In this document: positions 23,208-32,843 of the stretch, one piece after another
Numbering within the stretch: the stretch's first letter is position 1
How the letters are laid out: the number at the start of each line of letters is the position of its first letter
Source: Bradyrhizobium iriomotense
GTDB taxonomy: Bacteria > Pseudomonadota > Alphaproteobacteria > Rhizobiales > Xanthobacteraceae
NCBI RefSeq assembly: GCF_018129405.1
Contig: NZ_JAFCLP010000003.1
Coordinates: forward strand, 1-64,000
DNA: 64,000 nt
Direction: 5' to 3'
The notes under the pieces: model-generated
Told to the model about the DNA's origin: nothing
Seen by the model: the letters and a program-made list of their open reading frames with translations, nothing else
Databases searched by the model: none
Program-made: the position numbers and the translations under genes

Positions 23208-23504
23208 ATGCCCTATCTCGTCTCGTTCCATATGGGCTGGCTGATCGGCTCGGTGCTGCTGGGCTTCTGCATGGGCTGGATCTCGGTGGTCCAGCGCGGC
23301 AACGGCACCTCCAAGGTCACCGCGCGCTGGCTCGCTTTGCTCGCCGCAGGCCTGGTCGCGGCCTCATTCGCGCATGTGGTCCCCGGCCGCTTCGGCTACT
23401 GGCTCGACCTCGGCCTGATCATGTTCGCCTGCTACCTGGTCGGCTGTACCATCGGTGCCTGGCTGCGCGACCGGGTGGTCGCGCGCACCGCACCGCCGGC
23501 CTGA
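23208..23504 (+). CDS. Small membrane protein
   Basis: A 98-residue protein with three hydrophobic segments (about residues 8-24, 42-58, 65-85) and a basic tail. The ATG at 23208 lies two bases after the OmpA-like stop; a GTG at 23202 overlaps that stop and is an alternative. Tight linkage suggests it works with the OmpA-like protein in the envelope. No family recognised. Confidence 0.65.
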   Translation: MPYLVSFHMGWLIGSVLLGFCMGWISVVQRGNGTSKVTARWLALLAAGLVAASFAHVVPGRFGYWLDLGLIMFACYLVGCTIGAWLRDRVVARTAPPA

Positions 23505-23588
23505 GACGTCGGCTCGCCCGGACGGACCCCATCGTCATCGCGTAACCGCCTGATTGGCTGGCCAATTGCCGAAGCGTGACTACAGTGC

Positions 23589-23617
23589 TTGACAATAATA
23601 CGTACGTACGTATTATT
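23589..23617 (+). promoter_or_regulatory. tetR-dbjA promoter with embedded 24-bp palindromic operator
   Basis: TTGACA (23589-23594) and TATTAT (23611-23616) are spaced by 16 bp. The region between and including the -10 is a perfect 24-bp palindrome (23594-23617; each half AATAATACGTAC and its complement). A TetR-family repressor bound here would block RNA polymerase directly, giving tight autorepression of the regulator and dehalogenase genes. Confidence 0.75.
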
Positions 23618-23623
23618 CGACCC

Positions 23624-24214
23624 ATGCCAAAGCCCTCGCTTAAAGACGCCATCCTCGATGCCGGCCTGAAGGTCATGTTTCGAACCGGCTATCATGGGAC
23701 CAGCGTGCGCGACGTCACGGCCGCGGCGGGCGCGCCGCAGGGGTCCTTCACCAACCACTTCCGCTCCAAGGAGGCGTTCGCCTCCGAGGTGCTCGACCGC
23801 TATTTCAGCGTCACGAAGGGGCTGGTCGCGGAGGCGCTCGACGATACCTCGCTGACGCCACGTGCGCGGCTGCGACGCTATCTCGACATTATCACCGGCC
23901 GGCTTGAAGCGGATGGCTATGGCCGCGGCTGCCTGATCGGCGATCTCAGTCTGGAGGCGAGTGGCAGCAGCGAGATGCTGCGCGAGCGCCTCGCCGAGAT
24001 CTTTGCAGAATGGCGTGGGCCGTTCGCGGCCTGCATCGGTGAAGCCCAGACGCGCGGTGAGATCGCATCCGACTTCGAGCCGGAAGAGCTGGCCGATTTC
24101 CTGCTCGCGTCCTGGCAGGGCGCGATCCTGCGCATGAAGGTCGACCGCAATCCCGATGCGCTCGAACGCTTCAAGACCATCGCCTTCAAAACCGTGTTCA
24201 AGGAGACGACATGA
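23624..24214 (+). CDS. TetR-family repressor of the dehalogenase operon
   Basis: A 196-residue regulator. The N-terminal TetR helix-turn-helix spans about residues 8-55 (GYHGTSVRDVTAAAGAPQGS then FTNHFRSKEAF). The C-terminal effector domain is of the TetR_C/YcdC-like sort (LIGDLSLEASGSSEML). The start at 23624 is the first ATG after the operator and fits the family length. It overlaps the dbjA start by 4 bp (ATGA), so regulator and enzyme are translated together. The same TetR-dehalogenase pairing is known for other haloalkane dehalogenase genes. Inducer unknown. Confidence 0.82.
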   Translation: MPKPSLKDAILDAGLKVMFRTGYHGTSVRDVTAAAGAPQGSFTNHFRSKEAFASEVLDRYFSVTKGLVAEALDDTSLTPRARLRRYLDIITGRLEADGYGRGCLIGDLSLEASGSSEMLRERLAEIFAEWRGPFAACIGEAQTRGEIASDFEPEELADFLLASWQGAILRMKVDRNPDALERFKTIAFKTVFKETT

Positions 24215-25143
24215 GCAAGCTTGCCGAGATCGAGATCCGCAGCGCACCAGTTCTGGGAAGCACGATGGCTTATCGCAGGATGGGCGCAAAGGATGCGCCG
24301 GTCGCACTGTTCCTGCACGGCAATCCGACCTCGTCCTACATCTGGCGCAACATCTTGCCGCTGGTGTCGCCGGTCGCGCATTGCATCGCGCCCGATCTTG
24401 TCGGCTTTGGCCAATCCGGCAAACCCGACATTGCCTATCGCTTCGCCGATCACGTCCGCTATCTCGACGCCTTCATCGAGGAGCGCGGCATCACGTCTGC
24501 CTATCTCGTTGCACAGGACTGGGGTACCGCGCTCGCATTTCATCTCGCCGCGCGCCGGCCGGATTTCGTGCGCGGCCTTGCTTTCATGGAGTTCATCCGG
24601 CCGATGCCGACCTGGCAGGACTTTCACCACACCGAGGTCGCGGAGGAGCAGGACCACGCCGAGGCGGCGAGGGCCGTGTTCCGCAAATTCAGGACGCCGG
24701 GCGACGGCGAGACCATGATCCTCGAGGCGAATGCGTTCGTCGAGCGCGTGCTGCCCGGCGGCGTCGTGCGCAAGCTCAGCGACGACGAGATGGCGCCTTA
24801 TCGCGCGCCGTTCCCGACACCCGAGAGCCGTCGCCCGGTGCTTGCCTTTCCCCGCGAGCTGCCCATCGCGGGCGAGCCTGCCGATGTTTACGAGACACTC
24901 CAATCCGCGCATGCGGCGCTCGCGGTGTCGCCCTATCCAAAGCTGCTGTTCTCGGGCACGCCCGGTGCACTCGTCGCGCCGGAATTTGCCGAGCGGTTCG
25001 CTAGCTCGCTGAAGCATTGCGCGCATGTCCATCTCGGACCCGGGCTGCACTTCCTCCAGGAGGATCACCCCGAGGCGATCGGCCGCTCTGTCGCCGGCTG
25101 GATCGCCGGCATCGAGGCAGCGCGTCCGCAACTCGCGGCCTGA
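24211..25143 (+). CDS. dbjA: Haloalkane dehalogenase (DbjA)
   Basis: A 310-residue alpha/beta-hydrolase that cleaves carbon-halogen bonds, giving an alcohol and halide. I recognise it as DbjA of B. japonicum with scattered differences. Catalytic parts are visible: the nucleophile Asp with halide-binding Trp in LVAQDWGTAL near residue 103, halide-binding Asn in FLHGNPTSS near 38, the acid in FMEFIRP near 127, and the base His in GPGLHFLQED near 280. The extra 140s loop insertion (FHHTEVAEEQDHAEAA) is typical of DbjA. Downstream, a GGCCGGCG/CGCCGGCC hairpin (25170-25195) may end the transcript. Confidence 0.92.
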   Translation: MSKLAEIEIRSAPVLGSTMAYRRMGAKDAPVALFLHGNPTSSYIWRNILPLVSPVAHCIAPDLVGFGQSGKPDIAYRFADHVRYLDAFIEERGITSAYLVAQDWGTALAFHLAARRPDFVRGLAFMEFIRPMPTWQDFHHTEVAEEQDHAEAARAVFRKFRTPGDGETMILEANAFVERVLPGGVVRKLSDDEMAPYRAPFPTPESRRPVLAFPRELPIAGEPADVYETLQSAHAALAVSPYPKLLFSGTPGALVAPEFAERFASSLKHCAHVHLGPGLHFLQEDHPEAIGRSVAGWIAGIEAARPQLAA

Positions 25144-25169
25144 CGGAGGGGCGATGTCTTCCAGGTCAA

Positions 25170-25195
25170 GGCCGGCGGACAGCATGTCGCCGGCC
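25170..25195 (+). terminator. Hairpin after dbjA
   Basis: GGCCGGCG (25170-25177) pairs perfectly with CGCCGGCC (25188-25195) 27 bp after the dbjA stop. No T-run follows, so termination would be rho-aided or the hairpin may stabilise the mRNA end. Confidence 0.4.
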
Positions 25196-25715
25196 GCGGC
25201 GAGGCCACTTTCCGGGCCCCGACGAAATCGTGGCCGCCGTCGCCGCAGTGCGGCAATAGTCCGGAGCATCATCGGATCGTCCTCGAAAGGCCGCTGCCCG
25301 TGCCGCGGCCTTCCAGCGCGCCGGAAATCCGTGAACGGGGCCCCGGAATGTCCCCCCTCTTTCAACAGGCCGGTGCGGCCCATAGATTGATTTCGGCTTA
25401 AGGCGTGAAGGAACATTGTGCGGCCGAAATCATCAAAACTTCATGGCGACTGCGCAGGATTGCCACGGAGATTCGCGTCAAGCCTTGCCGCCGAAAGCGC
25501 CAAACCGTGCATCCGGAGCTCGCAACCTGCCTAAAACATTGAAGGCACGAGTTTTTGTTCGAATTGGCGAATTCCACTCCGCGCCAAAACGCGCTAGTGG
25601 AGAGGCGGGGGGCGTGCGCGATGCCGGAGCCGGCGGTGAGGGGCCGTCGAGTGCCTGTGCGTCGTTCGCCTGTTCGCCGGCCGTCCTGGCCGCTGAAGTG
25701 TTGTTCGAGGTCTAG
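25196..25715. other. Long intergenic region before the UPF0104 gene
   Basis: About 520 bp with no convincing gene; the open frames here are short, basic and lack ribosome sites. It contains an inverted repeat TGATTTCGGC (25388-25397) / GCCGAAATCA (25423-25432) with a 25-bp centre, possibly an operator or hairpin. The region 25430-25600 is less GC-rich than its surroundings and may hold the promoter for 25716. Confidence 0.4.
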
Positions 25716-26771
25716 ATGCTGGAAGCCATACGCAGGGCGATGACGTTTCTGCGCCAGAAGCAAATCCTGCATAAGCTTGGAGTTGTGATCAGCGTCGCGG
25801 TCATCGGCATCGCTTGCTATGTGCTCTACCACATGCTGCGCGGCATCGATTTCAACGAGGTCCTCGAAGCGATCAAGAGCACCGAGCCGAGCCAGATTGC
25901 GATGGCCGCCCTGTTCGTGGCCGCCGGCTATTTCACCCTGACTTTCTACGACCTGTTCGCCACGCGCGCGATCGGCCATGCCCACGTGCCCTACCGCATC
26001 AACGCGCTCGCCGCCTTCACCAGCTATTCGATCGGCCATAATGTCGGCGCCAGCGTCTTCACTGGCGGTGCGGTGCGCTATCGCATCTATTCGGCCTATG
26101 GGCTGAACGCGATCGACGTCGCCAAGATCTGCTTCCTCGCGGGTCTGACCTTCTGGCTCGGCAATGCCGCCGTGCTGGGCCTCGGCATCTCCTATCATCC
26201 GGAGGCGGCGGCCTCGATCGACCAGCTCCCGCCCTGGCTGAACCGGACGCTGGCGCTGATGATCATCGTGGCGCTGGTCGCCTATGTGGTCTGGGTCTGG
26301 ACCCAGCCGCGCGTGGTCGGACGCGGGCCCTGGACCGTGGTGCTGCCGGGCGGACCGCTGACGCTGCTTCAGATCGCGATCGGCATCATCGACCTCGGCT
26401 TCTGCGCGCTGGCGATGTACGTGCTGGTCCCGGACGAGCCCAATCTCGGCTTCGTCGTGGTCGCGGTGATCTTCGTCTCGGCCACCCTGCTCGGCTTTGC
26501 CAGCCACTCGCCCGGGGGCCTCGGCGTGTTCGACGCCGCCATGCTGGTCGGCCTCTGGCAGATGGACCGGGAGGAACTGCTCGGCGGCATGCTCCTGTTC
26601 CGCGTGCTCTATTATCTGTCCCCGTTCGTCATATCTGTAATCTTGCTGACGTTTCGCGAAGTTATAATCGGTGCCCGATCGAAGCGCTTGCAGCAGGCGG
26701 CGCTCAAGCTCGACCCCGGCCCGGCGCCTGAGGCCGCCTATGTGAGAGAGCGCAGCGACGGCGGCGTCTGA
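25716..26771 (+). CDS. UPF0104/YbhN-type membrane protein (LPG-synthase flippase-like domain)
   Basis: A 351-residue polytopic protein with about eight membrane segments from residue 20 to 320. The blocks TSYSIGHNVGASVFTGGAVRYR and FASHSPGGLGVFDAAML are typical of the UPF0104 family, which corresponds to the N-terminal flippase half of MprF lysyl-phosphatidylglycerol synthases. No C-terminal aminoacyl-transfer domain is present. It may move a lipid across the inner membrane. It precedes phoR by 74 bp and could be transcribed with the phosphate genes. Confidence 0.75.
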   Translation: MLEAIRRAMTFLRQKQILHKLGVVISVAVIGIACYVLYHMLRGIDFNEVLEAIKSTEPSQIAMAALFVAAGYFTLTFYDLFATRAIGHAHVPYRINALAAFTSYSIGHNVGASVFTGGAVRYRIYSAYGLNAIDVAKICFLAGLTFWLGNAAVLGLGISYHPEAAASIDQLPPWLNRTLALMIIVALVAYVVWVWTQPRVVGRGPWTVVLPGGPLTLLQIAIGIIDLGFCALAMYVLVPDEPNLGFVVVAVIFVSATLLGFASHSPGGLGVFDAAMLVGLWQMDREELLGGMLLFRVLYYLSPFVISVILLTFREVIIGARSKRLQQAALKLDPGPAPEAAYVRERSDGGV

Positions 26772-26845
26772 CCGGGGCCAAGCCTTTGAGACAAGGCCCT
26801 TAAGACAAGGCCGTTAGGACACATCCTCCAGGAGAAGCCCGCCCG

Positions 26846-28144
26846 ATGGCGATTGACGCCCCTTCTTCTCCCGCTGCCCAGCCCTGGTCCGACCGGCTGC
26901 GGCACTCGACCATCATCCTGATCGCCGCGGCGCTGGCGCTGTCGGTGGTGGTCTCGCTCGGGGAATTGTCGGCGCTGCACGCCATTGCCGTGTTCCTCTG
27001 CATCGCCGCCGCGGCGCTGATCCCCTGGCGGCTGCACGATCCCGCCGCCTCCCGCGACGACGTCAGGCGCATCAACCCGGTCGAGAGCGCCGCGGTGGCC
27101 GCGGTCGTCGCCGGCATGCCGGATCCGGCCGTGCTGCTCGACCGCGCCGGCCGCGTCATCCATCTCAATGCCGCAGCCGCCCAGCTTGCGCCGGCGCTGC
27201 GCCGGAACGAGCTTGCCCAGTTCGCGCTGCGCTCGCCGGAGATCATCACGGCGCTGCGCGAGTCGATTGCGACCACGGAGCCGCGGCGCGCGACCTATCT
27301 CGACCACGTCCCGGTCGATCGCTGGATGGAGCTGATCATCACGCCGGTGCCGGTGCCGACCTCGTTCGGTGGTGCCGACAAATGCATGCTGATGACGTTC
27401 CACGACCAGACGCCGCTGCGCCGGGTCGAGGAGATGCGCGCCGACTTCGTCGCCAATGCCAGCCATGAGCTGCGTACGCCGCTCGCTGCGCTGTCGGGCT
27501 TCATCGACACGTTGCAGGGCCAGGCCAAGGACGATCCCAAGGCGCGGGAACGCTTCCTCGGCATCATGCACAACCAGGCCACCCGCATGGCGCGCCTGAT
27601 CGACGATCTGCTGTCGCTGTCGCGGGTCGAGCTGTCGGCCCATGTCCGGCCCGATACCCTGGTCGACCTGCTGCCGATCATCCGCCAGGTTGCCGACGGG
27701 CTCGAGCCGCTGGCGCGCGAGCGCCAGGTCGAGGTCGAGATCCATCTGCCGGACCCGCCGGTGATGATCGCGGGCGACCGCGAGGAGCTGCTCCGCCTGT
27801 TCGAGAACCTGATCGAAAATGCGCTCAAATACGGCGCCTCGGGCGGACGCGTCATCGTGTCGCTGACCTCGAGCGCCGCCGCTGATGGAACTCAGGAAAT
27901 CCGGGTCATGGTTCGCGATTTCGGCCCCGGCATCGCGCCCGAGCACCTGCCGCGGCTGACCGAGCGGTTCTACCGGGTCGATGTCGGCGACAGCCGCTCG
28001 CAGGGCGGCACCGGGCTCGGATTATCGCTGGTGAAACATATTCTTAACCGTCACCGCGGCCGGCTTTTGATCGAAAGCGTGCCCCGGCAGGGGGCGACCT
28101 TCACCGCCTGTTTTCCCCAGGCGAAGACCCCAGTTCAGGTCTGA
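26846..28144 (+). CDS. phoR: Phosphate-regulon sensor histidine kinase PhoR
   Basis: A 432-residue sensor kinase. Two N-terminal membrane segments (about 22-60) are followed by a PAS-like region (GMPDPAVLLDRAGRVIHLNA near 90), the phosphoacceptor H-box FVANASHELRTPLAALSGF near 210, the N-box ENLIENALKYGA near 330, and G-boxes FGPGIAPEH and GGTGLGLSLVKHI. It phosphorylates PhoB when phosphate is scarce, under restraint of the PstSCAB-PhoU complex encoded just downstream. The start follows an AGGAGAAG site. The Pho box at 28172 lies after its stop, so phoR itself is outside the PhoB-activated unit. Confidence 0.9.
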   Translation: MAIDAPSSPAAQPWSDRLRHSTIILIAAALALSVVVSLGELSALHAIAVFLCIAAAALIPWRLHDPAASRDDVRRINPVESAAVAAVVAGMPDPAVLLDRAGRVIHLNAAAAQLAPALRRNELAQFALRSPEIITALRESIATTEPRRATYLDHVPVDRWMELIITPVPVPTSFGGADKCMLMTFHDQTPLRRVEEMRADFVANASHELRTPLAALSGFIDTLQGQAKDDPKARERFLGIMHNQATRMARLIDDLLSLSRVELSAHVRPDTLVDLLPIIRQVADGLEPLARERQVEVEIHLPDPPVMIAGDREELLRLFENLIENALKYGASGGRVIVSLTSSAAADGTQEIRVMVRDFGPGIAPEHLPRLTERFYRVDVGDSRSQGGTGLGLSLVKHILNRHRGRLLIESVPRQGATFTACFPQAKTPVQV

Positions 28145-28171
28145 AACTCAAGCGATCTCAATCGTTTGGGA

Positions 28172-28189
28172 GTGTCATCCGACTGTCAC
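28172..28189 (+). promoter_or_regulatory. Pho box upstream of pstS
   Basis: GTGTCAT-CCGA-CTGTCAC is a near-consensus Pho box of two 7-bp direct repeats separated by 4 bp, 100 bp before pstS. It marks the PhoB-activated promoter of pstSCAB-phoU-phoB. Confidence 0.8.
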
Positions 28190-28288
28190 GAAACCTTCGT
28201 AAAAGCACAGCCGACCGCTCCTAAAGGGGCGGCACGGGGAGCGCGATCGGGCGCGGATGGCGCTTCGCTCCCCTGTATGGAGACCAGC

Positions 28289-29302
28289 ATGAATTTCATC
28301 AAAACTATCGTCGCTGCTGGCTTGGTCGCCGCATCGACGACGGCGGCCTTTGCTGCCGATATCACGGGTGCCGGTGCGACCTTCCCGTTCCCGATCTATT
28401 CCAAATGGGCTGACGCCTACAAGAAGGAGACCGGCAACGGTCTGAACTACCAGTCGATCGGCTCGGGCGGCGGCATCAAGCAGATCCAGGCCAAGACCGT
28501 GACCTTCGGCGCCAGCGATGCGCCGCTCAAGGCCGAGCAGCTCGAGAAGGACGGCCTCGTCCAGTGGCCGATGGTGATGGGCGCCATCGTCCCCGTCGTC
28601 AACATCGAGGGCGTGAAGCCCGGCGAGATGGTGTTCGATGGCGAGACCCTGGCCAGCATCTATCTCGGCAAGATCACCAAGTGGGACGACGCCGCGATCA
28701 AGAAGCTCAATCCGAACGTGAAGCTGCCCTCGGAGGCGATCACCGTGGTCCGCCGCTCGGACGGTTCGGGCACCACCTTCAACTTCACCAACTACCTCGC
28801 CAAGGCCAGCGCGGACTGGAAGAGCAAGGTCGGCGAGGGCACCGCGGTCGAGTGGCCGGTCGGCGTCGGCGCCAAGGGCAACGAAGGCGTGTCGGGCAAC
28901 ATCAGCCAGACCAAGAACTCGATCGGCTATGTCGAGTACGCCTATGCCAAGCAGAACAAGCTGACCTACACCGGTCTCGTCAACAAGGCCGGCAAGCCGG
29001 TGCAGCCGACCGTCGAGGCCTTCCAGGCGGCCGCCTCCAACGCCGACTGGGCCAAGGCTCCCGGCTACTACGTCATCCTGACCGACCAGCCCGGCGACAA
29101 GTCCTGGCCGATCACCGCGGCGACCTTCATCCTCATGCACAAGGAAGCCACCGACAAGGCGGCCTCGCAGGAAGCCATCAAGTTCTTCCGCTGGGCTTTC
29201 AAGAGCGGCGGCAAGGCGGCTGAGGAGCTCGACTACATCCCGATGCCCGAGGGTGTCGTGACCCTGATCGAGAAGACCTGGGCTGCCGAGATCAAGAGCT
29301 AA
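28289..29302 (+). CDS. pstS: Phosphate-binding periplasmic protein PstS
   Basis: A 337-residue phosphate-binding protein with a signal peptide ([22 protein letters not shown]) ending just before [18 protein letters not shown], the conserved mature start. Phosphate-site residues lie in [17 protein letters not shown] and [15 protein letters not shown] near 160. The ATG at 28289 has a GGAG site 6 bp upstream, so it is preferred over the ATG at 28277. It delivers phosphate to PstC/PstA. Two hairpins follow in the gap before pstC and may raise PstS yield over the rest. Confidence 0.93.
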   Translation: MNFIKTIVAAGLVAASTTAAFAADITGAGATFPFPIYSKWADAYKKETGNGLNYQSIGSGGGIKQIQAKTVTFGASDAPLKAEQLEKDGLVQWPMVMGAIVPVVNIEGVKPGEMVFDGETLASIYLGKITKWDDAAIKKLNPNVKLPSEAITVVRRSDGSGTTFNFTNYLAKASADWKSKVGEGTAVEWPVGVGAKGNEGVSGNISQTKNSIGYVEYAYAKQNKLTYTGLVNKAGKPVQPTVEAFQAAASNADWAKAPGYYVILTDQPGDKSWPITAATFILMHKEATDKAASQEAIKFFRWAFKSGGKAAEELDYIPMPEGVVTLIEKTWAAEIKS

Positions 29303-29316
29303 GTAAAGCTCAACTG

Positions 29317-29384
29317 TCCCGGACATGGTGCCGGGATGATCCAAGACCTCCGCTCCGGATCGGCCTCGCGCCGCATCCGGAGCG
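29317..29384 (+). terminator. Hairpins in the pstS-pstC gap
   Basis: TCCCGG/CCGGGA (about 29317-29336) and a perfect 10-bp stem CGCTCCGGAT (29351-29360) / ATCCGGAGCG (29375-29384) lie in the 129-bp gap. No T-run follows. They may be a partial terminator or 3'-end stabiliser, allowing more PstS than permease. Confidence 0.55.
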
Positions 29385-29431
29385 CGCCACCAACAACAAG
29401 CGTATATAAATAACGGCTACAGGGGATCGGC

Positions 29432-30430
29432 GTGGCTGAGATGGCTGTCGAGAGCAACGTAATTGATGCCGCCGGACCGTATGATCGCGCCAAGGCTTTG
29501 AGCGCGTTCAAGCTCGGCGATCTCACCTTCTACTGGATCACGCGGCTATCCGCGATCTCGGTGCTGCTCATTCTCGGTGGCATCATCGTCTCGCTGATCG
29601 TCGGCGCCTTCCCGGCGATGAAGGAATACGGCATCTCCTTCCTGTGGACGCAGCGCTGGGCGCCGTCGGCCGATCCGCCCGTGCTCGGCGCGCTCGGGCC
29701 GATGTACGGCACGCTCGTCACCTCCTTCATCGCGATGCTGATCGCCATCCCGGTTGGTCTCGGCATTGCGATCTTCCTCACCGAGCTGTGCCCGCAATGG
29801 CTGCGCCGCCCGATCGGCATGGCGGTCGAGCTGCTCGCCGGCATCCCCTCGATCATCTACGGCATGTGGGGCTTCTTCGTGCTGGGCCCGTTCCTGGCCA
29901 ACACGTTCCAGCCCTTCATGATCAAGATTTTTGACGGCGTGCCCGTGCTGGGTGCGATTTTCGCGGGGCCCCCGTCTTATCTCAGCCTGTTCAACGCCGC
30001 GCTGATCCTCGCCATCATGGTGCTGCCCTTCATCACCTCGATCTCGGTCGACGTGTTCAAGACGGTGCCGCCGGTGCTGAAGGAGGCCGCCTACGGTGTC
30101 GGCTGCACCACCTGGGAGGTCGTCCGCAGCGTGGTCATCCCCTACACCCGCGTCGGCATCATCGGCGGCGTCATGCTGGCGCTGGGCCGTGCGCTCGGCG
30201 AGACCATGGCGGTGACCTTCATCATCGGCAACTCGTTCCGGATCTCCTCCTCGATCTTCGCCCCGGGCACCACGATCTCGGCGGCGATCGCATCCGAATT
30301 CGCCGAGAGCGACGGCCTGCACCAGTCCGGCCTGATCCTGCTCGGTCTGCTCCTGTTCGTGCTGACGTTCTTCGTGCTCGCGGCCGCGCGGCTGATGCTG
30401 CTGCGTCTCGAAAAGAAGGCGGGGAAGTGA
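29432..30430 (+). CDS. pstC: Phosphate ABC transporter permease PstC
   Basis: A 332-residue permease with about six to eight membrane segments. The conserved inner-membrane loop [20 protein letters not shown] (EAA motif) is near residue 215, and [16 protein letters not shown] follows. The GTG at 29432 follows AGGGGATC; an ATG at 29441 is an alternative start. It forms the channel with PstA, encoded one base downstream. Confidence 0.9.
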   Translation: MAEMAVESNVIDAAGPYDRAKALSAFKLGDLTFYWITRLSAISVLLILGGIIVSLIVGAFPAMKEYGISFLWTQRWAPSADPPVLGALGPMYGTLVTSFIAMLIAIPVGLGIAIFLTELCPQWLRRPIGMAVELLAGIPSIIYGMWGFFVLGPFLANTFQPFMIKIFDGVPVLGAIFAGPPSYLSLFNAALILAIMVLPFITSISVDVFKTVPPVLKEAAYGVGCTTWEVVRSVVIPYTRVGIIGGVMLALGRALGETMAVTFIIGNSFRISSSIFAPGTTISAAIASEFAESDGLHQSGLILLGLLLFVLTFFVLAAARLMLLRLEKKAGK

Positions 30431-30431
30431 C

Positions 30432-31277
30432 ATGAACCCGATCTACGTACGCCGCCGCCGCAAGGACATCGTCATCCGCGGGCTCTGCATCGGTGCCGCC
30501 GCCTTCGGTGTCACCTGGCTGGCGCTGATCCTGGTCACGCTGCTCTACAACGGCGTGAGCGGTCTGAACCTGCAGATCTTCACCGAGAACACGCCGCCGC
30601 CCGGCTCGACCGAAGGCGGCCTGCTCAACGCCATCGTCGGCTCGCTGATCATGACCGTGCTCGGCGTCGGCATCGGCGCGCCGCTCGGCCTGTTCGCCGG
30701 CACCTATCTCGCCGAGTACGGCCGCAACGACAAGCTGACCTCGGTGATCCGCTTCATCAACGACATCCTGCTCTCGGCGCCCTCGATCATCATCGGCCTG
30801 TTCATCTACGGCGCGGTGGTGGTGCCGATGCGCGGCTTCTCGGCCATTGCGGGCGCGCTCGCGCTCGCCGTGATCGTCATCCCCGTGGTGCTGCGCACGA
30901 CCGAGGACATGCTGCTGCTGGTGCCGAACGCGCTGCGCGAGGCGGCCTCTGCGCTCGGCCTGCCGCGTTCGCTGGTGATCAAGCGCATTGCCTATCGTGC
31001 GGCCCGCTCCGGTCTCATCACCGGCGTGCTGCTCGCCACCGCCCGCGTCGCCGGCGAAACCGCGCCGCTGCTCTTCACCGCGCTGTCGAACCAGTTCTTC
31101 AGCCTCAGCCTGAACAAGACGATGGCGAACCTGCCGGTCACCATCAACAACTTCGTGCAGAGCCCCTACGCCTACTGGAAGCAGCTCGCCTGGAGCGGCG
31201 CGCTGCTGATCACGATCACCGTGCTTGCCCTGAACATTGGCGCGCGCATCCTCGGCGCCGAGAGGACTGCAAAATGA
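30432..31277 (+). CDS. pstA: Phosphate ABC transporter permease PstA
   Basis: A 281-residue permease with six membrane segments. The EAA loop reads [20 protein letters not shown] near residue 165, followed by [17 protein letters not shown], the PstA landmark. It starts two bases after pstC ends and overlaps pstB by 4 bp, showing tight coupling. Confidence 0.9.
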   Translation: MNPIYVRRRRKDIVIRGLCIGAAAFGVTWLALILVTLLYNGVSGLNLQIFTENTPPPGSTEGGLLNAIVGSLIMTVLGVGIGAPLGLFAGTYLAEYGRNDKLTSVIRFINDILLSAPSIIIGLFIYGAVVVPMRGFSAIAGALALAVIVIPVVLRTTEDMLLLVPNALREAASALGLPRSLVIKRIAYRAARSGLITGVLLATARVAGETAPLLFTALSNQFFSLSLNKTMANLPVTINNFVQSPYAYWKQLAWSGALLITITVLALNIGARILGAERTAK

Positions 31278-32092
31278 CCGATCTTTCCGTATCCGTGAGT
31301 TCCAACGCTCATCTGGCCTCGCAGCCGTTGCCGGAAGCGCCCGCCAAGGTGACGGTGCGCAACCTCAACTTCTATTACGGCGAGCACCACGCGCTGAAGA
31401 ACATCAACCTGACGCTCGGCACCAACCGCGTCACGGCGTTCATCGGCCCGTCGGGCTGCGGAAAGTCGACCCTGCTGCGCATCTTCAACCGGATGTACGA
31501 CCTCTATCCGGGCCAGCGCGTCACCGGTCAGCTGATGCTCGACCAGACCAACATCCTCGACCCCAAGCTGGACCTCAACCTGCTGCGCGCCCGCGTCGGC
31601 ATGGTGTTCCAGAAGCCGACGCCGTTCCCGATGACGATCTACGAGAACATCGCCTTCGGCATCCGCCTCTACGAGAAGATCTCGAAGTCCGAGATGGACG
31701 ATCGCGTCGAGAAGGCGCTGCGCGGCGGCGCGCTGTGGAACGAGGTCAAGGACAAGCTCAACGCCTCGGGCCTGTCGCTCTCCGGCGGCCAGCAGCAGCG
31801 CCTCTGCATCGCCCGCACCGTCGCGGTGCGGCCTGAAGTGATCTTGTTCGACGAGCCCTGCTCGGCGCTCGACCCGATCTCGACCGCCAAGGTCGAGGAG
31901 CTGATCCAGGAACTGTCCGAGAACTACACGATCGCGATCGTCACCCACAACATGCAGCAGGCGGCGCGTGTCTCGGACAAGACCGCCTTCATGTATCTCG
32001 GCGAGCTGATCGAGTTCGACGACACCAGCAAGATCTTCACGTCGCCGAGCGATCGGCGCACGCAGGATTACATCACCGGCCGGTTCGGCTGA
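31274..32092 (+). CDS. pstB: Phosphate ABC transporter ATP-binding protein PstB
   Basis: A 272-residue ATPase. Walker A is GPSGCGKST near residue 60, the signature [13 protein letters not shown] near 170, Walker [14 protein letters not shown] and the switch His in IVTHNMQQA. It carries a 25-residue N-terminal lead absent from shorter PstB forms. It powers phosphate import through PstC/PstA and, with PhoU, restrains PhoR. Confidence 0.93.
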   Translation: MTDLSVSVSSNAHLASQPLPEAPAKVTVRNLNFYYGEHHALKNINLTLGTNRVTAFIGPSGCGKSTLLRIFNRMYDLYPGQRVTGQLMLDQTNILDPKLDLNLLRARVGMVFQKPTPFPMTIYENIAFGIRLYEKISKSEMDDRVEKALRGGALWNEVKDKLNASGLSLSGGQQQRLCIARTVAVRPEVILFDEPCSALDPISTAKVEELIQELSENYTIAIVTHNMQQAARVSDKTAFMYLGELIEFDDTSKIFTSPSDRRTQDYITGRFG

Positions 32093-32102
32093 GGAGACGG
32101 AC

Positions 32103-32819
32103 ATGGGTTCTGAACATACCGCAAAGGCCTTCGACACCGACCTTCAGGAGCTCACCCGCCTCGTCGCCGAGATGGGCGGCATCGCCGAGCGCATGATCGT
32201 CGATTCCGTCGACGCGCTGATCCGCCGCGACGTCGCGCTCGGTCAGCGCGTCGTCACCACCGACGCCGATCTCGACGCGCTGCAGAAGAAGATCGAGGAG
32301 CGCGCCGTGCTCACCATCGCCCGTCGCCAGCCGATGGCGGTGGATCTGCGCGAGATCGTCGGCGCCATGCGCGTTGCGACCGATCTGGAGCGCATCGGCG
32401 ACCTCGCCAAGAACATGGGCAAGCGCGTTGCCGCGCTGGAGACCGATTTCCATCCGCTGAAACTGTTCCGCGGCCTGGAACACATGACCGACCTCGTGCA
32501 GCAGCAGGTCAAGTCGGTGCTGGACGCCTATGCCGCGCACGATCTGCCGGCGGCGATGGCGGTGTGGAAGGGCGACGAGGAAGTCGACGCCATCTGCACC
32601 TCGCTGTTCCGCGAGCTCCTCACCTACATGATGGAGGATCCGCGCAACATCTCGTTCTGCATCCATTTGATGTTCTGCGCCAAGAACATCGAGCGGATCG
32701 GCGACCACGCCACCAACATCGCCGAGACCGTGTTCTACATGATCGAGGGCCAGGCCATCACCGACAAGCGGCCGAAGGGCGACATGACGACCTTCGCCAC
32801 GACGGTCCCGAATACCTGA
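32103..32819 (+). CDS. phoU: Phosphate signalling protein PhoU
   Basis: A 238-residue all-helical protein with two PhoU repeats: the metal-binding motif MRVATDLERIGDLAKNMGK near residue 85 and its second copy MFCAKNIERIGDHATNIAE near 190. It links PstSCAB to PhoR and keeps the kinase off when phosphate is plentiful. The start has a GAGGAGACGG site. It lies between pstB and phoB in the same operon. Confidence 0.92.
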   Translation: MGSEHTAKAFDTDLQELTRLVAEMGGIAERMIVDSVDALIRRDVALGQRVVTTDADLDALQKKIEERAVLTIARRQPMAVDLREIVGAMRVATDLERIGDLAKNMGKRVAALETDFHPLKLFRGLEHMTDLVQQQVKSVLDAYAAHDLPAAMAVWKGDEEVDAICTSLFRELLTYMMEDPRNISFCIHLMFCAKNIERIGDHATNIAETVFYMIEGQAITDKRPKGDMTTFATTVPNT

Positions 32820-32843
32820 AGACTTTAAGGAGCGACGACAACC

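Noticed and set aside
25416-25715. 99-codon rightward frame before the UPF0104 gene
   Set aside because: Basic low-order composition with no ribosome site or domain; treated as intergenic.
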